Below the pieces are notes generated by a model, which saw nothing but the letters and a program-made list of their open reading frames with translations, did no database searches and had not been told where the DNA came from. DNA of 64,000 bases, from the NCBI RefSeq assembly GCF_021401085.1, contig NZ_JACBFP010000001.1:62001-126000 (forward strand), in the 5' to 3' direction. Source of the DNA: Chryseobacterium sp. R2A-55. GTDB taxonomy: Bacteria > Bacteroidota > Bacteroidia > Flavobacteriales > Weeksellaceae. A program made the position numbers and the translations under genes. Shown here piece after piece: positions 17,660 to 26,907 of this stretch. Every line of letters starts with the position of its first letter. The stretch's first letter is position 1.

Positions 17660-17687
17660 AACCGCCCAAAATATTGGACGGTTTTTT
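17660..17687 (+). terminator. gyrB terminator
   Basis: AACCGCCCA pairs with TTGGACGGTT (one mismatch), followed by six T. It lies 53 bp after the gyrB stop. Confidence 0.85.
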
Positions 17688-17720
17688 GTTGGTAATCCAA
17701 AAAATTCATTAAATTTAAAA

Positions 17721-18533
17721 ATGAAAAAAATTATCCTTATTCTTTCAGTAATTTCAGCTCTTGTCTTATCATGCAACAAAATGGGTTCTACGCAAGAAAC
17801 CAATACAGAAAAAACTACGGAGACCACCTCTGAACCGCAACCATTTACTGTTGACTCATTGTCGGTGAATGATTCCACGAAAATTAATCCGAAAATTACA
17901 GTAGCCTTCAAATCAAAAATTTTGACTTTCCCCACACTCAAAGACAAAACGTTGCTGGACAGCATCTACTCTATCGAAAACATCCGGCTGGATGTTTACG
18001 ATTCCAAAAATCTGCTCGCCGCCCTAAAAAATAAACAGCAAAATTATTTTCAGCAAAATACGGAAGATGCCAAGGATTTTCCGATGGATTTTGAACAGAC
18101 CTGGAGCGAAAACTCCAACATGAAGGTCTTTTCACAGCAAAATGATTTTCTGACCATCAAATATACCGGTGACGGTTTTTCAGGCGGTGCACACGGATAC
18201 TATTATGAATACTACAAAGTATTCGACTTGAAGAATCAGAAAACGCTGCAGCTTGCAGATGTTTTGTTGTCGCCCGATTCGGATATTTGGAAACGAGCAT
18301 TGTGGGATAATTTCATCAAAAATGACTCAGGAAAAGGACAAAGTGAAATGCTGCTCGTGAAAGAAATCTCGCCGAATAATAATTTCTATTTTGACCAGGA
18401 TTATCTTTATTTTCTCTATAACCAGTATGAAATCGCAGCATATGCAGCTGGACCGATTCTGATCCGGATTCCGATTTCTGATATCAAATTGATGTTGAAG
18501 CCAGAATTCAAGCAAAGAACAGGAATCAAATAA
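17721..18533 (+). CDS. Lipoprotein with DUF4163/DUF3298 (RsiV-like) fold
   Basis: This 270-residue lipoprotein has a signal ending LVLSC (Cys18). A Thr/Glu-rich linker (about 22-42) leads to a globular domain. The C-terminal half shows the DUF3298 signature GDGFSGGAHGYYYEYYKVFD followed by LADVLLS. In Firmicutes the related RsiV domain binds lysozyme. In Bacteroidota such lipoproteins have no established function. No sigma factor is adjacent, so an anti-sigma role is not suggested. It is monocistronic between two terminators. Confidence 0.75.
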   Translation: MKKIILILSVISALVLSCNKMGSTQETNTEKTTETTSEPQPFTVDSLSVNDSTKINPKITVAFKSKILTFPTLKDKTLLDSIYSIENIRLDVYDSKNLLAALKNKQQNYFQQNTEDAKDFPMDFEQTWSENSNMKVFSQQNDFLTIKYTGDGFSGGAHGYYYEYYKVFDLKNQKTLQLADVLLSPDSDIWKRALWDNFIKNDSGKGQSEMLLVKEISPNNNFYFDQDYLYFLYNQYEIAAYAAGPILIRIPISDIKLMLKPEFKQRTGIK

Positions 18534-18543
18534 TTAATTACCA

Positions 18544-18570
18544 AAAAGCAAGACAGGTCGGCTTGCTTTT
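18544..18570 (+). terminator. Rho-independent terminator
   Basis: AAAAGCAAG (18544-18552) pairs perfectly with CTTGCTTTT (18562-18570). It ends the lipoprotein gene and lies just ahead of the next gene. Confidence 0.8.
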
Positions 18571-18586
18571 ATTAATTTTGCACGAA

Positions 18587-19438
18587 ATGGAAAAAGTCGC
18601 ATTCATCATCAATCCCTATTCCGCCAAAAAAAATTACCAGCCATTTCTGGACTTGCTCCAGAAAAAAGTGGACAAGCCTATATTCTACATTTCAGAATCT
18701 GTGGAAGGAACCGAAAAATTCATCGACGACCATTTTGAAAACACCGAAATCTTCGTGGCAATTGGTGGCGACGGGACGATTTCTTCGGTGGCAAAAAAAA
18801 TCATCAATACCGAAAAAATTCTCGCCATATTTCCAGCCGGATCCGGAAATGGATTCTCCAATGAAACAAATTTCAACAAGAATTTGGATGAACTCTTGAT
18901 CAAGATAAAGGCTAAGAAATCCAGAAAAATTGATACTTTTACAGTTAATGACAGACTTTCCATTAATGTTTCCGGAACTGGATTTGATGGAAAAGTGGTG
19001 AAAGAATTTGAAAAAACCAAACGGGGTTTCAAGAATTACATCAGGGTTTCGCTCCGGACTTTTTTCAACTATAAACCCATCAAGATAAAATTCATCACTG
19101 AAAATTACAGACAGTACAGCGGAAAGTATTTGATGTTGAACATTGCAAACACGCGACAATTCGGGAATAATGCCTATATCGCGCCAAAAGCCAGCAAAAG
19201 TGACGGGTTGGTAGATTTGGTTTTGGTGAAGAAATTTCCGCTTACCTACTCTCCTTTCTTTGCTTTCAGAATGTTTACCAAACGGCTGAAAGATGACGAA
19301 TACGTAACGTATCTCCCAGTTTCGGAGGTCGAATTCAAGGTTTCCACCAAAAATTGGCATTTGGATGGGGAATTCAACAAAATTAAGTCCCCGGTTTCGG
19401 TGAAGGTTTCACCGAAGAGTTTGAGGATTTTGATTTGA
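18587..19438 (+). CDS. Diacylglycerol kinase catalytic domain lipid/sphingosine kinase-like protein
   Basis: A 283-residue enzyme of the DAGK catalytic (LCB5/YegS) family, which phosphorylates lipid hydroxyl groups with ATP. The N-terminus KVAFIINPYSAKKNY, the nucleotide-binding VAIGGDGTISSVAKK and the downstream FPAGSGNGFSNET are diagnostic. I start it at ATG 18587. The longer frame opens with a TTG inside the upstream terminator stem. A TAATTTTG box lies at 18573-18580, only 6 bp before the ATG. It converges with the ccsBA gene over an intergenic hairpin repeat. The lipid substrate cannot be told from the sequence. Confidence 0.85.
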   Translation: MEKVAFIINPYSAKKNYQPFLDLLQKKVDKPIFYISESVEGTEKFIDDHFENTEIFVAIGGDGTISSVAKKIINTEKILAIFPAGSGNGFSNETNFNKNLDELLIKIKAKKSRKIDTFTVNDRLSINVSGTGFDGKVVKEFEKTKRGFKNYIRVSLRTFFNYKPIKIKFITENYRQYSGKYLMLNIANTRQFGNNAYIAPKASKSDGLVDLVLVKKFPLTYSPFFAFRMFTKRLKDDEYVTYLPVSEVEFKVSTKNWHLDGEFNKIKSPVSVKVSPKSLRILI

Positions 19439-19468
19439 CTTTTTTTCGGAGAAGGGATTCCCTTCAAC

Positions 19469-19541
19469 ATTAGCCCCGATTGCAGTGAAAATCCTTTTTG
19501 TTTGCGGCAGCGAACAAAAAGATTGCAGCGGAAAGCGGGAC
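19469..19541. repeat. Flavobacterial-type intergenic hairpin repeat
   Basis: The element starts TAGCCCCGAT and ends AAAGCGGGAC. Its core hairpin pairs CTTTTTGTTTG (19494-19504) with CGAACAAAAAG (19511-19521). I recognise this pattern (AGCCCCGAT, a CTTTTTG hairpin, CAAAAAGAT, GCGGGA) as a dispersed intergenic element of Flavobacteriia genomes. It lies between two convergent genes, where it can act as a bidirectional terminator. Confidence 0.6.
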
Positions 19542-19574
19542 CCATCTTCGGATGACACCAAAAATGGGTTGCTC

Positions 19575-22500
19575 CTAATTTCTGGATTTAGCAGTTTGGT
19601 TAACCTTTTTGAAGCGCCAATAGGAAACTGCCGCCAAGGTAAACATGGAAGCCAAGCCAATGTAAACCCACGCCGGAACCGGAACCGGATCGCCTGCTGC
19701 GTAGGAATGGAGTCCACTCAAATAATAATTTACCCCGAAATAAGTCATCACCATGGAACAGAATGCGAACATGGTCGCGACATGAAACGCCCATCTTCCG
19801 CGCAATCCCGGAACGAGCCGCATGTGCAGTACGAATGCGTAAACGATGATGGAAATGAATGCCCAAGTTTCCTTCGGGTCCCAACTCCAATATCTTCCCC
19901 AGGATTCGTTTGCCCAGATTCCGCCCAGGAAGTTCCCCACCGTCAATGCGAAAAGTCCTATGAATAATGACATTTCGGAAACGATGGTGAGTTCCTTGAT
20001 GGTAATGTCGTGATGAATTTTGTAGAGTTTTTTATCTGCAATAATGTAGAAAACCAAAGTGATGACCGCAATGATCATGGAAAGTGCGAAAAATCCGTAA
20101 CTGGAAGTGATAATTGCCACGTGCACAATGAGCCAATACGATTTCAGAACCGGAACAAGCGGCGTGATTTGCGGATCGAGCGCGGAACCGCCGTGTGCAA
20201 ATCCCATCATGATTACGGCAACCATGAATCCTGCAGCTGGAATGAGTGCATTGGAAACGCTTCCGCTTCTTACTGCTTTGGTGGATTCATATCTTTTCAA
20301 GTTGGGTTTTCCCATTCCGAAATAGAACATTAATCCGGCGGAGATTCCCACCCAGGAAATGAAGATAATCGCCTCATACCCATTACTCCAAGGAGCATGA
20401 CCGGATAAATACCATCTCGCAACCAATCCAAGGAAATGTGCTACATAGCCAATCAACCCAATGTAAATAATGGATTTGATGATGGTGTGCAAAATTTTAT
20501 TTGGTTTGAAAAGCTCCACAAATCCCAGTAATAATAGCAATCCGCCAATCAAGGTATAGAAAATCAAAAGTTTGAAATTCAGATTGAGTTTGTTCATGAA
20601 AACCTCCAAATCGACTTTTGATTTTGCAGGAACCACATTTTTTCCCCAGGTTTGCTGGTATTGCTCCAGTTTTAACAATTCTGCATCGGCGGTGCTCCAG
20701 TTTCCGGATTTTTGGGCATCCAAAACGCTGGAGAAATAGGGACCCATGACCTTTTGGGATTGCTCGTCTGGTTCAAAGTTTTGGTCGAGCCAGGAATGCC
20801 AAGTGGAATTGGGGTCATTTTGCACAGGAACAATTCTTAAAAACTGTCCGCTGAAAAATTCATTAAACACCTGAACGCGGTCATTTACCGCAATTACTTC
20901 TTTGTCATAATTGGTTTGCTCAGCAGGTTTTTTCCGGAAAGCTGCTTGGTAATCTTCTTCCAAAACATAGTGAAGCTGGCCGTCTTTGTCTGCCGGGAAA
21001 AGTGACATCAATGAAGTATATCCATCTTCATTGGCTTTTGTCTTTCGCTTGAGTTCATCGCCGCCTTTTGAACCAATTTTAATGATGGGAACCATCGTCC
21101 AACTTGGAGTGTCGGTATTGATGGAAAGGAACCATTGATTGGCGTCCATGGATTTTCCGTCAGTTCCTTTGAACTCGTCTTTTTTGTAGAGTTTCCTCAA
21201 TACGTCTAAAGCTTGCGTATTCATCGGCACGATTCTACCTTCATAATTTTGAACCAAAAGATATCCGAATTTATCGGCATGCTCTTTTGAAATCTTATTT
21301 CTTGCAATGATTTCATCCGGGGAAATTGGTTTTGGCGATCGCAGTGCCAAAGAATTTTGTTCTTTTACCGGACGAGTTTCCAGTGTTAAAGCGGCATCAG
21401 CATTTCCATGGTTGTGCCCGTCGTTTGCGGAATGTGTTTTTTCTGGAGAACCATCAGTTCCATGAGTATCGATGTATTGTGCGTTGAAACTTAAACTCAA
21501 AAAGAAAAGAAGCGCCATTGTCACTCTTTTTCTGTTGATGGCTTTCAATTGTTTGTTGAGTTTCCAGAAATGGGTTCCTTTCCAGAAGAAAGTGACAAAC
21601 ATTCCCAAAAACAGAAAAGTATAACCGAGATAAGTCACATTCGTTCCCCAGAAATCATGGTTTACGGAAAGAATCGTTCCCCGTCTATCTGGATCGAAAC
21701 TGGACTGGAAGAATCGGTAACCGCCGTGATTTAAGACATGGTTCATGTAAATTTTGTAAGGCGTCTGTTTTCCTTGGTCGATGATTTGAACATGACTTTC
21801 GTACGAACTTGGCGAAGAACTTCCAGGATAGGTCTCCATCACGAATTTATCCAGTTTGAGCCCGAATGGCGTGTTATAGACTTTTGGTCCAAAACCGAGA
21901 ATGATGTTCATTCCGTCCAAATTGATTTGTTTGAAAGCATTTGGATTTCCTTTCTCTACAGGCAAATCCACGAGTTGCGAAGTTTTTGGACCTTTTACTT
22001 CCACGGTTAATTGATCGGAAACATTTTGGTCTTTTTTCTTGTCCCCTTCGAAGGCAATCAGTTTCCCTTTTTTCAGACCTTCAGGTACCACCAGTTTCAA
22101 ATCATTGATGGAATAAAGACTTCTCAGCGCCAAAGGTTGAAAGACCTCTTTCTGAACATGAGTGGTATCCTGAGTTGCCATGGTCATGTAATTGGCTTCC
22201 ACAGGAGTTTTAATCATCAGCTTTCCATTATCGTTTCGGAATTCCACCGCACCTTCAATTCCACGGTTGTAGGAAACCAACATTCCATTGATGGATTTCG
22301 CTTCACCTGGTTTGATGTAGATATTTTCACGCCCGGTCTGTCCCGCAGAAACCACATGCAGGAATTCTTCACCATTTTGGTCAGCAATTAAACTGTCTTT
22401 TTTTCTTTGGATATAGTGAACTTGGCGAACATCGATCTGTTTTCCATGAAAATCATAGCCTGCTTTAAATGAGTGTGGCAAAATCTTAGCGAGCCAGGAG

Positions 22501-22949
22501 TTTTCTTTGGCCTGATCAGGAATCATCATGAAAGGAACTTCCTGATAATTTAATACATCACCCTTTTCTTCGATTTGAATTTTAAAGAAATTCTTATCAG
22601 TCACCACCTCCTTGGAAGTTTCACCTTCTCTGATGTGCATGATCCCTTCGTAACTGATGTATCTGGTAATTGCCCCACCAAGGAAAATGAGCACGAATGC
22701 CAAGTGGAAAACCAGAACGGACCATTTTTCCCTCTTCCAAAGTCGATATCTGGAAATATTCCCAATAAAGTTGAGCATCAAAATAACCATCACGATTTCA
22801 AACCATTTCGCCTCGTAAATCAGTGCTTTCGCGGTAGGGGTACCATAATCATTTTCAAGGAAAGTTGCATAAGCCATTGAGACCGCAAAAATCAGCAGCA
22901 TTACCGCCATAGTTCGTGTCGATATTAGGATATCCTGAAGTTTTTTCAT
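19575..22949 (-). CDS. ccsBA: Fused cytochrome c biogenesis protein ResB-CcsA (system II)
   Basis: This 1124-residue inner-membrane protein joins the ResB (CcsB) and CcsA halves of the system II haem exporter/cytochrome c synthetase. The N-terminal ResB part has membrane segments at about residues 10-30 and 45-65 and a large periplasmic domain. A second large periplasmic region lies between about 480 and 800. The C-terminal CcsA part carries the tryptophan-rich WWD haem-handling motif WGRYWSWDPKETW and conserved histidines, e.g. in LSGHAPWSNGYEA. It would deliver haem to apocytochrome c on the periplasmic side. Such fusions are known from epsilonproteobacteria and Bacteroidota. It is monocistronic, with a TAATTTTG box upstream (23003-23010 on this strand). 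Confidence 0.93.
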   Translation of the reverse strand: MKKLQDILISTRTMAVMLLIFAVSMAYATFLENDYGTPTAKALIYEAKWFEIVMVILMLNFIGNISRYRLWKREKWSVLVFHLAFVLIFLGGAITRYISYEGIMHIREGETSKEVVTDKNFFKIQIEEKGDVLNYQEVPFMMIPDQAKENSWLAKILPHSFKAGYDFHGKQIDVRQVHYIQRKKDSLIADQNGEEFLHVVSAGQTGRENIYIKPGEAKSINGMLVSYNRGIEGAVEFRNDNGKLMIKTPVEANYMTMATQDTTHVQKEVFQPLALRSLYSINDLKLVVPEGLKKGKLIAFEGDKKKDQNVSDQLTVEVKGPKTSQLVDLPVEKGNPNAFKQINLDGMNIILGFGPKVYNTPFGLKLDKFVMETYPGSSSPSSYESHVQIIDQGKQTPYKIYMNHVLNHGGYRFFQSSFDPDRRGTILSVNHDFWGTNVTYLGYTFLFLGMFVTFFWKGTHFWKLNKQLKAINRKRVTMALLFFLSLSFNAQYIDTHGTDGSPEKTHSANDGHNHGNADAALTLETRPVKEQNSLALRSPKPISPDEIIARNKISKEHADKFGYLLVQNYEGRIVPMNTQALDVLRKLYKKDEFKGTDGKSMDANQWFLSINTDTPSWTMVPIIKIGSKGGDELKRKTKANEDGYTSLMSLFPADKDGQLHYVLEEDYQAAFRKKPAEQTNYDKEVIAVNDRVQVFNEFFSGQFLRIVPVQNDPNSTWHSWLDQNFEPDEQSQKVMGPYFSSVLDAQKSGNWSTADAELLKLEQYQQTWGKNVVPAKSKVDLEVFMNKLNLNFKLLIFYTLIGGLLLLLGFVELFKPNKILHTIIKSIIYIGLIGYVAHFLGLVARWYLSGHAPWSNGYEAIIFISWVGISAGLMFYFGMGKPNLKRYESTKAVRSGSVSNALIPAAGFMVAVIMMGFAHGGSALDPQITPLVPVLKSYWLIVHVAIITSSYGFFALSMIIAVITLVFYIIADKKLYKIHHDITIKELTIVSEMSLFIGLFALTVGNFLGGIWANESWGRYWSWDPKETWAFISIIVYAFVLHMRLVPGLRGRWAFHVATMFAFCSMVMTYFGVNYYLSGLHSYAAGDPVPVPAWVYIGLASMFTLAAVSYWRFKKVNQTAKSRN

Positions 22950-23174
22950 AAGAAAAGATTTATTTCAGACAAAATAGTCTGAATTGTTTTTTTGATGATG
23001 GGCAAAATTACAATCTATAAACTTAAAAAGCGAATTTGGGAGGTGTTTTTTGTCAGTTTTAAAACATCAAAAAGTGTTAATCTTTTTCCATTACAATTGT
23101 CCAAAAAAGTTTAGATTCTCAAACAAAATCTTAGAAAAAAAAACTTTCTCTGTAGTCAAATCTATATTTATGAC

Positions 23175-23213
23175 GAAGCGAAATCCCCCTCCTCTGGAGG
23201 GGAATTTCGCTTC
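23175..23213. repeat. Strong intergenic hairpin downstream of pcm
   Basis: GAAGCGAAAT (23175-23184) pairs with ATTTCGCTTC (23204-23213), and CCCCTCC pairs with GGAGGGG inside, giving a 17-bp stem with a 3-base loop. It starts 5 bp beyond the pcm stop. No T-run follows on either strand. The CCCCTCC-n3-GGAGGGG core resembles dispersed hairpins of Chryseobacterium-type genomes. It may mark the pcm transcript 3' end. Confidence 0.6.
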
Positions 23214-23217
23214 AAAA

Positions 23218-23883
23218 TCAAGTGTTGGTATTCCCCAACATTGGCACAAATTTATACGCCCCAAATTCTTCTTTTTCGAATTCATTTTCAGAGATTTTCG
23301 TGAATCGATAAAGGATTTGCTCATCGGTTTTTCCCATCGGGATCACCATTTTCCCACCAATTTTCAGCTGTTTCAGCAATTCTGTCGGAAGAATTTCCGC
23401 ACCGCAGGTCACTAAAATTTTGTCAAATGGAGCGAAAGTGGGCAAACCCGCAAAACCATCACCAAAACTCTGAAACTTGGGACGAAGATGAAGTTCCCGC
23501 AGTTTCTTCAGCGCAAAATCATGCAGATCTTTTTGTCTTTCCACCGTGTAAACCCAAGCATTCATCTCGATGAGCACGGCAGTTTGGTAGCCGCTTCCAG
23601 TTCCGATTTCCAGAACTTTTTCCTTTTCTTTCAGTTCTAAAAGTTCGGTTTGCTCTGCAACCGTGGAAGGATGAGAAATCGTCTGTTTCGCCAAAATGGG
23701 AAAAGCGCGGTCTTCGTAAGCGTAATCCTCGAAAATACTTTCCAGGAAAAGATGCCGTGGAACTTCGTTGATTGCCTTTAAAACAGCCTCATCAGAAATC
23801 CCGATTTTTTCGCGGAGATAATCTACCAAAATTTTCCGCTTTCCCTTGTGCAAAAAAGTATCATTCATAATATCAAAATCCAA
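23218..23883 (-). CDS. pcm: Protein-L-isoaspartate O-methyltransferase
   Basis: Pcm methylates L-isoaspartyl residues in damaged proteins using SAM, starting their repair. The 221-residue protein has the family-specific start region (VPRHLFLES, AYEDRAFPILAKQTISHPSTVA) and the SAM-binding motif VLEIGTGSGYQTAVL. The post-motif segment FAGLPTFAPFDKILVTCGAE is also typical. It is monocistronic on the minus strand, with a TAGTTTTG box (23897-23904 on the minus strand) just upstream. Length is normal. Confidence 0.95.
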   Translation of the reverse strand: MDFDIMNDTFLHKGKRKILVDYLREKIGISDEAVLKAINEVPRHLFLESIFEDYAYEDRAFPILAKQTISHPSTVAEQTELLELKEKEKVLEIGTGSGYQTAVLIEMNAWVYTVERQKDLHDFALKKLRELHLRPKFQSFGDGFAGLPTFAPFDKILVTCGAEILPTELLKQLKIGGKMVIPMGKTDEQILYRFTKISENEFEKEEFGAYKFVPMLGNTNT

Positions 23884-23992
23884 CTTTCACTGGGAGCAAA
23901 ACTAGTTTTAAAAATGATAAAAAACAAATGCCACTTCAACGCTTCTTTCCGTGTTTCGCACTCTCATTTTTCCCTCTTCCATCCGAAAATAT

Positions 23993-24000
23993 TATCTTTG
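23993..24000 (+). promoter_or_regulatory. -7 box (TATCTTTG) of the oxidoreductase gene
   Basis: TATCTTTG fits TAnnTTTG and lies 13 bp before the ATG at 24014, so the mRNA leader would be very short. No clear -33 element is seen. Confidence 0.45.
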
Positions 24001-24013
24001 AAAAAAAATTTCT

Positions 24014-24976
24014 ATGCTTAAAGCAGGTTTAGTTGGTGCCGGACATTTGGGTAAAATCCATTTGAGATTGCTTAGCCAATCCAAGAAATACGAATTGGTG
24101 GGCTTTTATGATGCCGATGTGCAAAACGGGAAAAAACTGGAAGCCGAATTTGGCTACACCTATTTCGATAATTTTGATGATTTGCTTTCACAGATCGATG
24201 TTTTGGATATCGTGACTCCAACCATCTATCACTATGATTATGCAATGAAAGCCATTGAAAACCGCACGCATTTCTTCATCGAAAAACCCGTAACTCAGAC
24301 GTTGAAGCAAGCCGAAGAAATCCTCTACAAGTGCCGTGAATACGGAATCAAGGCACAAGTCGGTCACGTTGAAAGATACAATCCTGCATTCATTGGCTCC
24401 AAAGATTACATCAATAATCCCATGTTTATCGAGATTCACCGTTTGGCGGAATTTAATCCGCGCGGAACCGATGTTTCCGTAGTTTTGGATTTGATGATTC
24501 ACGATTTGGACATTTTGCTTTCCCTGGTTAAATCTAAAGTCAAAACAATTCACGCTTCCGGAGTCTGCGTGGTTTCAAAATCACCCGATATTGCGAATGC
24601 GAGGATCGAATTTGAAAACGGATGCGTTGCCAATCTGACCACTTCCAGAATTTCAATGAAAGCGATGCGGAAGTCAAGGTTCTTTCAGCAAGATGCTTAT
24701 ATTTCGGTGGACTTTTTAGAAAAGAAAGCGGAAGTAATCCGAATGAAACCGGCTCCGGAAAACCCAAGTGACTATGATATGATTATAGAAAATGCAGAGG
24801 GCGAGAAAAACCAAATTTTGTTTGAGTATCCGAATATTCAGCCAAACAATGCCATTCTGGACGAGCTGGAAAGTTTGGCGGATTCCATCATGGAAAACAA
24901 AAATGTGGAGGTGAGTTTGGAAGATGGAACCGAGGCACTGAAAGTGGCTTTAGAAATCGTGAAGCTGATTTCCTGA
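24014..24976 (+). CDS. Gfo/Idh/MocA family NAD(P)-dependent oxidoreductase
   Basis: This 320-residue dehydrogenase has an N-terminal Rossmann fold (AGLVGAGHLGKIHLRLL, residues 4-20) and the family's EKPVTQTLKQAEEIL segment (about 94-108), where the EKP lysine contributes to catalysis. VGHVERYNPAF and VLDLMIHDLDILLSLV follow in the C-terminal alpha/beta domain. In Bacteroidota close relatives are single core genes of unknown substrate. It is transcribed alone; the M23 peptidase gene follows 71 bp later on the same strand. Confidence 0.88.
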   Translation: MLKAGLVGAGHLGKIHLRLLSQSKKYELVGFYDADVQNGKKLEAEFGYTYFDNFDDLLSQIDVLDIVTPTIYHYDYAMKAIENRTHFFIEKPVTQTLKQAEEILYKCREYGIKAQVGHVERYNPAFIGSKDYINNPMFIEIHRLAEFNPRGTDVSVVLDLMIHDLDILLSLVKSKVKTIHASGVCVVSKSPDIANARIEFENGCVANLTTSRISMKAMRKSRFFQQDAYISVDFLEKKAEVIRMKPAPENPSDYDMIIENAEGEKNQILFEYPNIQPNNAILDELESLADSIMENKNVEVSLEDGTEALKVALEIVKLIS

Positions 24977-25047
24977 GGATGGAAAATGGAAACTTGAAGG
25001 TCATGCAACGCTTTCTCAAGTTTGAAAATTTTTGAATTAACTGACTG

Positions 25048-25866
25048 ATGAAATATTTCTTAATAAGCTCCTTTTTGATTTGTTTTAATTTGATTTTTTC
25101 CCAAAAGAAGTGGGACGTAAAATTCTACCACGAAACCGAAAACAGAGAAATCACGATTTTAGGCGACAATAATGAGGACATGCCGATGTCGGCAAAATTC
25201 ACCTTTAAGCTAGATAACTTAAACTCCACTGTTGGAAATGAGGTTACAGTGGTAATTCCCGAAAAAACAAAACGCTTTCCTGTAGCCAAACTCAGCCCAA
25301 AAAATCCCAATCAAGCGAATCAGTTTTCATCCAACAACATGATCAATTTCGGCGATGTGACTTTGAGGGATTATGACAAAGACTACATTTATTCCCTCCC
25401 CTTCGAAACTGGAAAAACCCAGTTGATCTACCAAGGTTACAACGGGAAATTTTCCCACCAAAATGTCAATGCCCTCGATTTCAACTTAAAAATAGGCGAG
25501 AAAATTTTTGCAGCAAGAGAAGGAAAAGTAGTTGATGTAGTGGACCACAACACCCAAAATTGTGGGAATATTTCCTGCGCAAAATTCAACAACAACATCG
25601 TGATTATGCATTCTGATGGAAGCTTCGCCGATTATGCCCATTTAAAATATAAAGGTGCAGCTGTGAAAGTGGGCGATCTCATTGAGAAGGGACAATTCAT
25701 CGGAATTAGTGGAAATACGGGATTTTCAAATGGACCACATCTTCATTTTTCGGTATTCCTGAACCGGATTGACGGAAAGCGGGATTATATTCCCACCCAC
25801 TTCAAAACTTCTGAAAATGAAGCAACACTCTTGCAGGAAGGAAAATCTTACACCAAGGATTACTAG
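25048..25866 (+). CDS. Secreted M23 (LytM-type) metallopeptidase
   Basis: A 272-residue protein with a signal peptide (ISSFLICFNLIFSQ) and a C-terminal peptidase_M23 domain. The zinc-site residues are visible as HQNVNALDF (H...D) and PHLHFSVF (HxH), with GDLIEKGQFIGISGNTG between them. It probably cleaves peptidoglycan cross-bridges or acts as a cell-envelope hydrolase in the periplasm. The N-terminal about 130 residues are beta-rich and not recognised. Both zinc motifs are intact, so it is likely active. Confidence 0.88.
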   Translation: MKYFLISSFLICFNLIFSQKKWDVKFYHETENREITILGDNNEDMPMSAKFTFKLDNLNSTVGNEVTVVIPEKTKRFPVAKLSPKNPNQANQFSSNNMINFGDVTLRDYDKDYIYSLPFETGKTQLIYQGYNGKFSHQNVNALDFNLKIGEKIFAAREGKVVDVVDHNTQNCGNISCAKFNNNIVIMHSDGSFADYAHLKYKGAAVKVGDLIEKGQFIGISGNTGFSNGPHLHFSVFLNRIDGKRDYIPTHFKTSENEATLLQEGKSYTKDY

Positions 25867-25928
25867 AAATATCTTCAGAACGGTTTCTAATTCTCTGAAA
25901 AAACAGTACTTTTAGACTTTAAATTTCA

Positions 25929-25944
25929 CCTGTCAGAAGACAGG
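25929..25944. repeat. Short hairpin CCTGTC-n4-GACAGG (copy 1)
   Basis: CCTGTC and GACAGG enclose AGAA, embedded in TTAAA-rich DNA ahead of the 3-hydroxybutyryl-CoA dehydrogenase gene. A second copy with a different loop is at 44294-44309. Confidence 0.5.
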
Positions 25945-25972
25945 CTTAAACCTTAAATTTTAAACAGAATTT

Positions 25973-26863
25973 ATGAAGAACATCGTCGTCATCGGAGCAG
26001 GAACAATGGGCAACGGAATTGCGCACACTTTCGCACAAACTGGATTCAAGGTGAATCTGGTTGATATTTCCCAAGAAGCACTGGATAAAGGACTGAAGAC
26101 CATCATCACCAATCTTGACAGAATCATTGCGAAAGGAAACCTGACCGAAGAAGAAAAGGCAGCAACTTTAGGAAACATCGCCACTTTTACCAATTTGGAA
26201 GATGCCGCAAAAAATGCCGAATTAATCGTGGAAGCGGCAACCGAAAACCTCGATTTGAAGTTGAAAATTTTCAAACAGATGGACGATTTTGCTCCTGAAA
26301 ACTGTATTTTGGCGACCAATACATCGTCGATTTCGATTACCAAAATCGCTTCAGTGACGAAACGCCCCGAAAAAGTAATCGGAATGCACTTTATGAATCC
26401 GGTTCCTATCATGAAACTCGTGGAAATCATCAAAGGGTATTCTACTTCAAAAGAAACCTTCGACCGGATTTATGAGATGTCGAAAACTTTGGGTAAAATT
26501 CCTGTTGAAGTCAATGATTATCCCGGATTTGTGGCGAACAGGATTTTGATGCCAATGATCAACGAGGCGATTGAAACTTTGTACAACGGGGTTGCAGGCG
26601 TGGAAGAAATCGACACGGTAATGAAACTCGGAATGGCACATCCGATGGGACCACTTCAATTGGCGGATTTTATCGGACTGGATGTTTGTCTGGCGATTTT
26701 GAATGTGATGTACGATGGTTTCAAAAATCCGAAATACGCTCCAAATCCTTTGCTTGTGAATATGGTAACCGCCGGCAAAATGGGCGTGAAGTCCGGTGAA
26801 GGATTCTATGATTATTCAGCAAGCAAAAAAGCGGAGAAAGTTTCGAAGATGTTTGCGAAATAA
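25973..26863 (+). CDS. 3-hydroxybutyryl-CoA dehydrogenase
   Basis: This 296-residue NAD(P)-dependent dehydrogenase interconverts 3-hydroxyacyl-CoA and 3-oxoacyl-CoA. The N-terminus has the dinucleotide motif IVVIGAGTMGNGIAHTFAQ, then LATNTSSISITKIAS and the catalytic histidine region VIGMHFMNPVPIMKLVEII. The C-terminal domain has NDYPGFVANRILMPMINEA. It is a stand-alone enzyme, not the multifunctional FadB fusion. It follows a small hairpin repeat and precedes an unrelated membrane protein by 44 bp. Confidence 0.94.
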   Translation: MKNIVVIGAGTMGNGIAHTFAQTGFKVNLVDISQEALDKGLKTIITNLDRIIAKGNLTEEEKAATLGNIATFTNLEDAAKNAELIVEAATENLDLKLKIFKQMDDFAPENCILATNTSSISITKIASVTKRPEKVIGMHFMNPVPIMKLVEIIKGYSTSKETFDRIYEMSKTLGKIPVEVNDYPGFVANRILMPMINEAIETLYNGVAGVEEIDTVMKLGMAHPMGPLQLADFIGLDVCLAILNVMYDGFKNPKYAPNPLLVNMVTAGKMGVKSGEGFYDYSASKKAEKVSKMFAK

Positions 26864-26907
26864 TTCCATTTTGTAATTTGTATACCAAAAGAAGGGACTT
26901 CTAAAGA

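Noticed and set aside
16939-17709. 256-codon minus-strand ORF over gyrB
   Set aside because: Phe- and Gln-rich composition, antisense to the well-conserved TOPRIM region of gyrB; a shadow frame.
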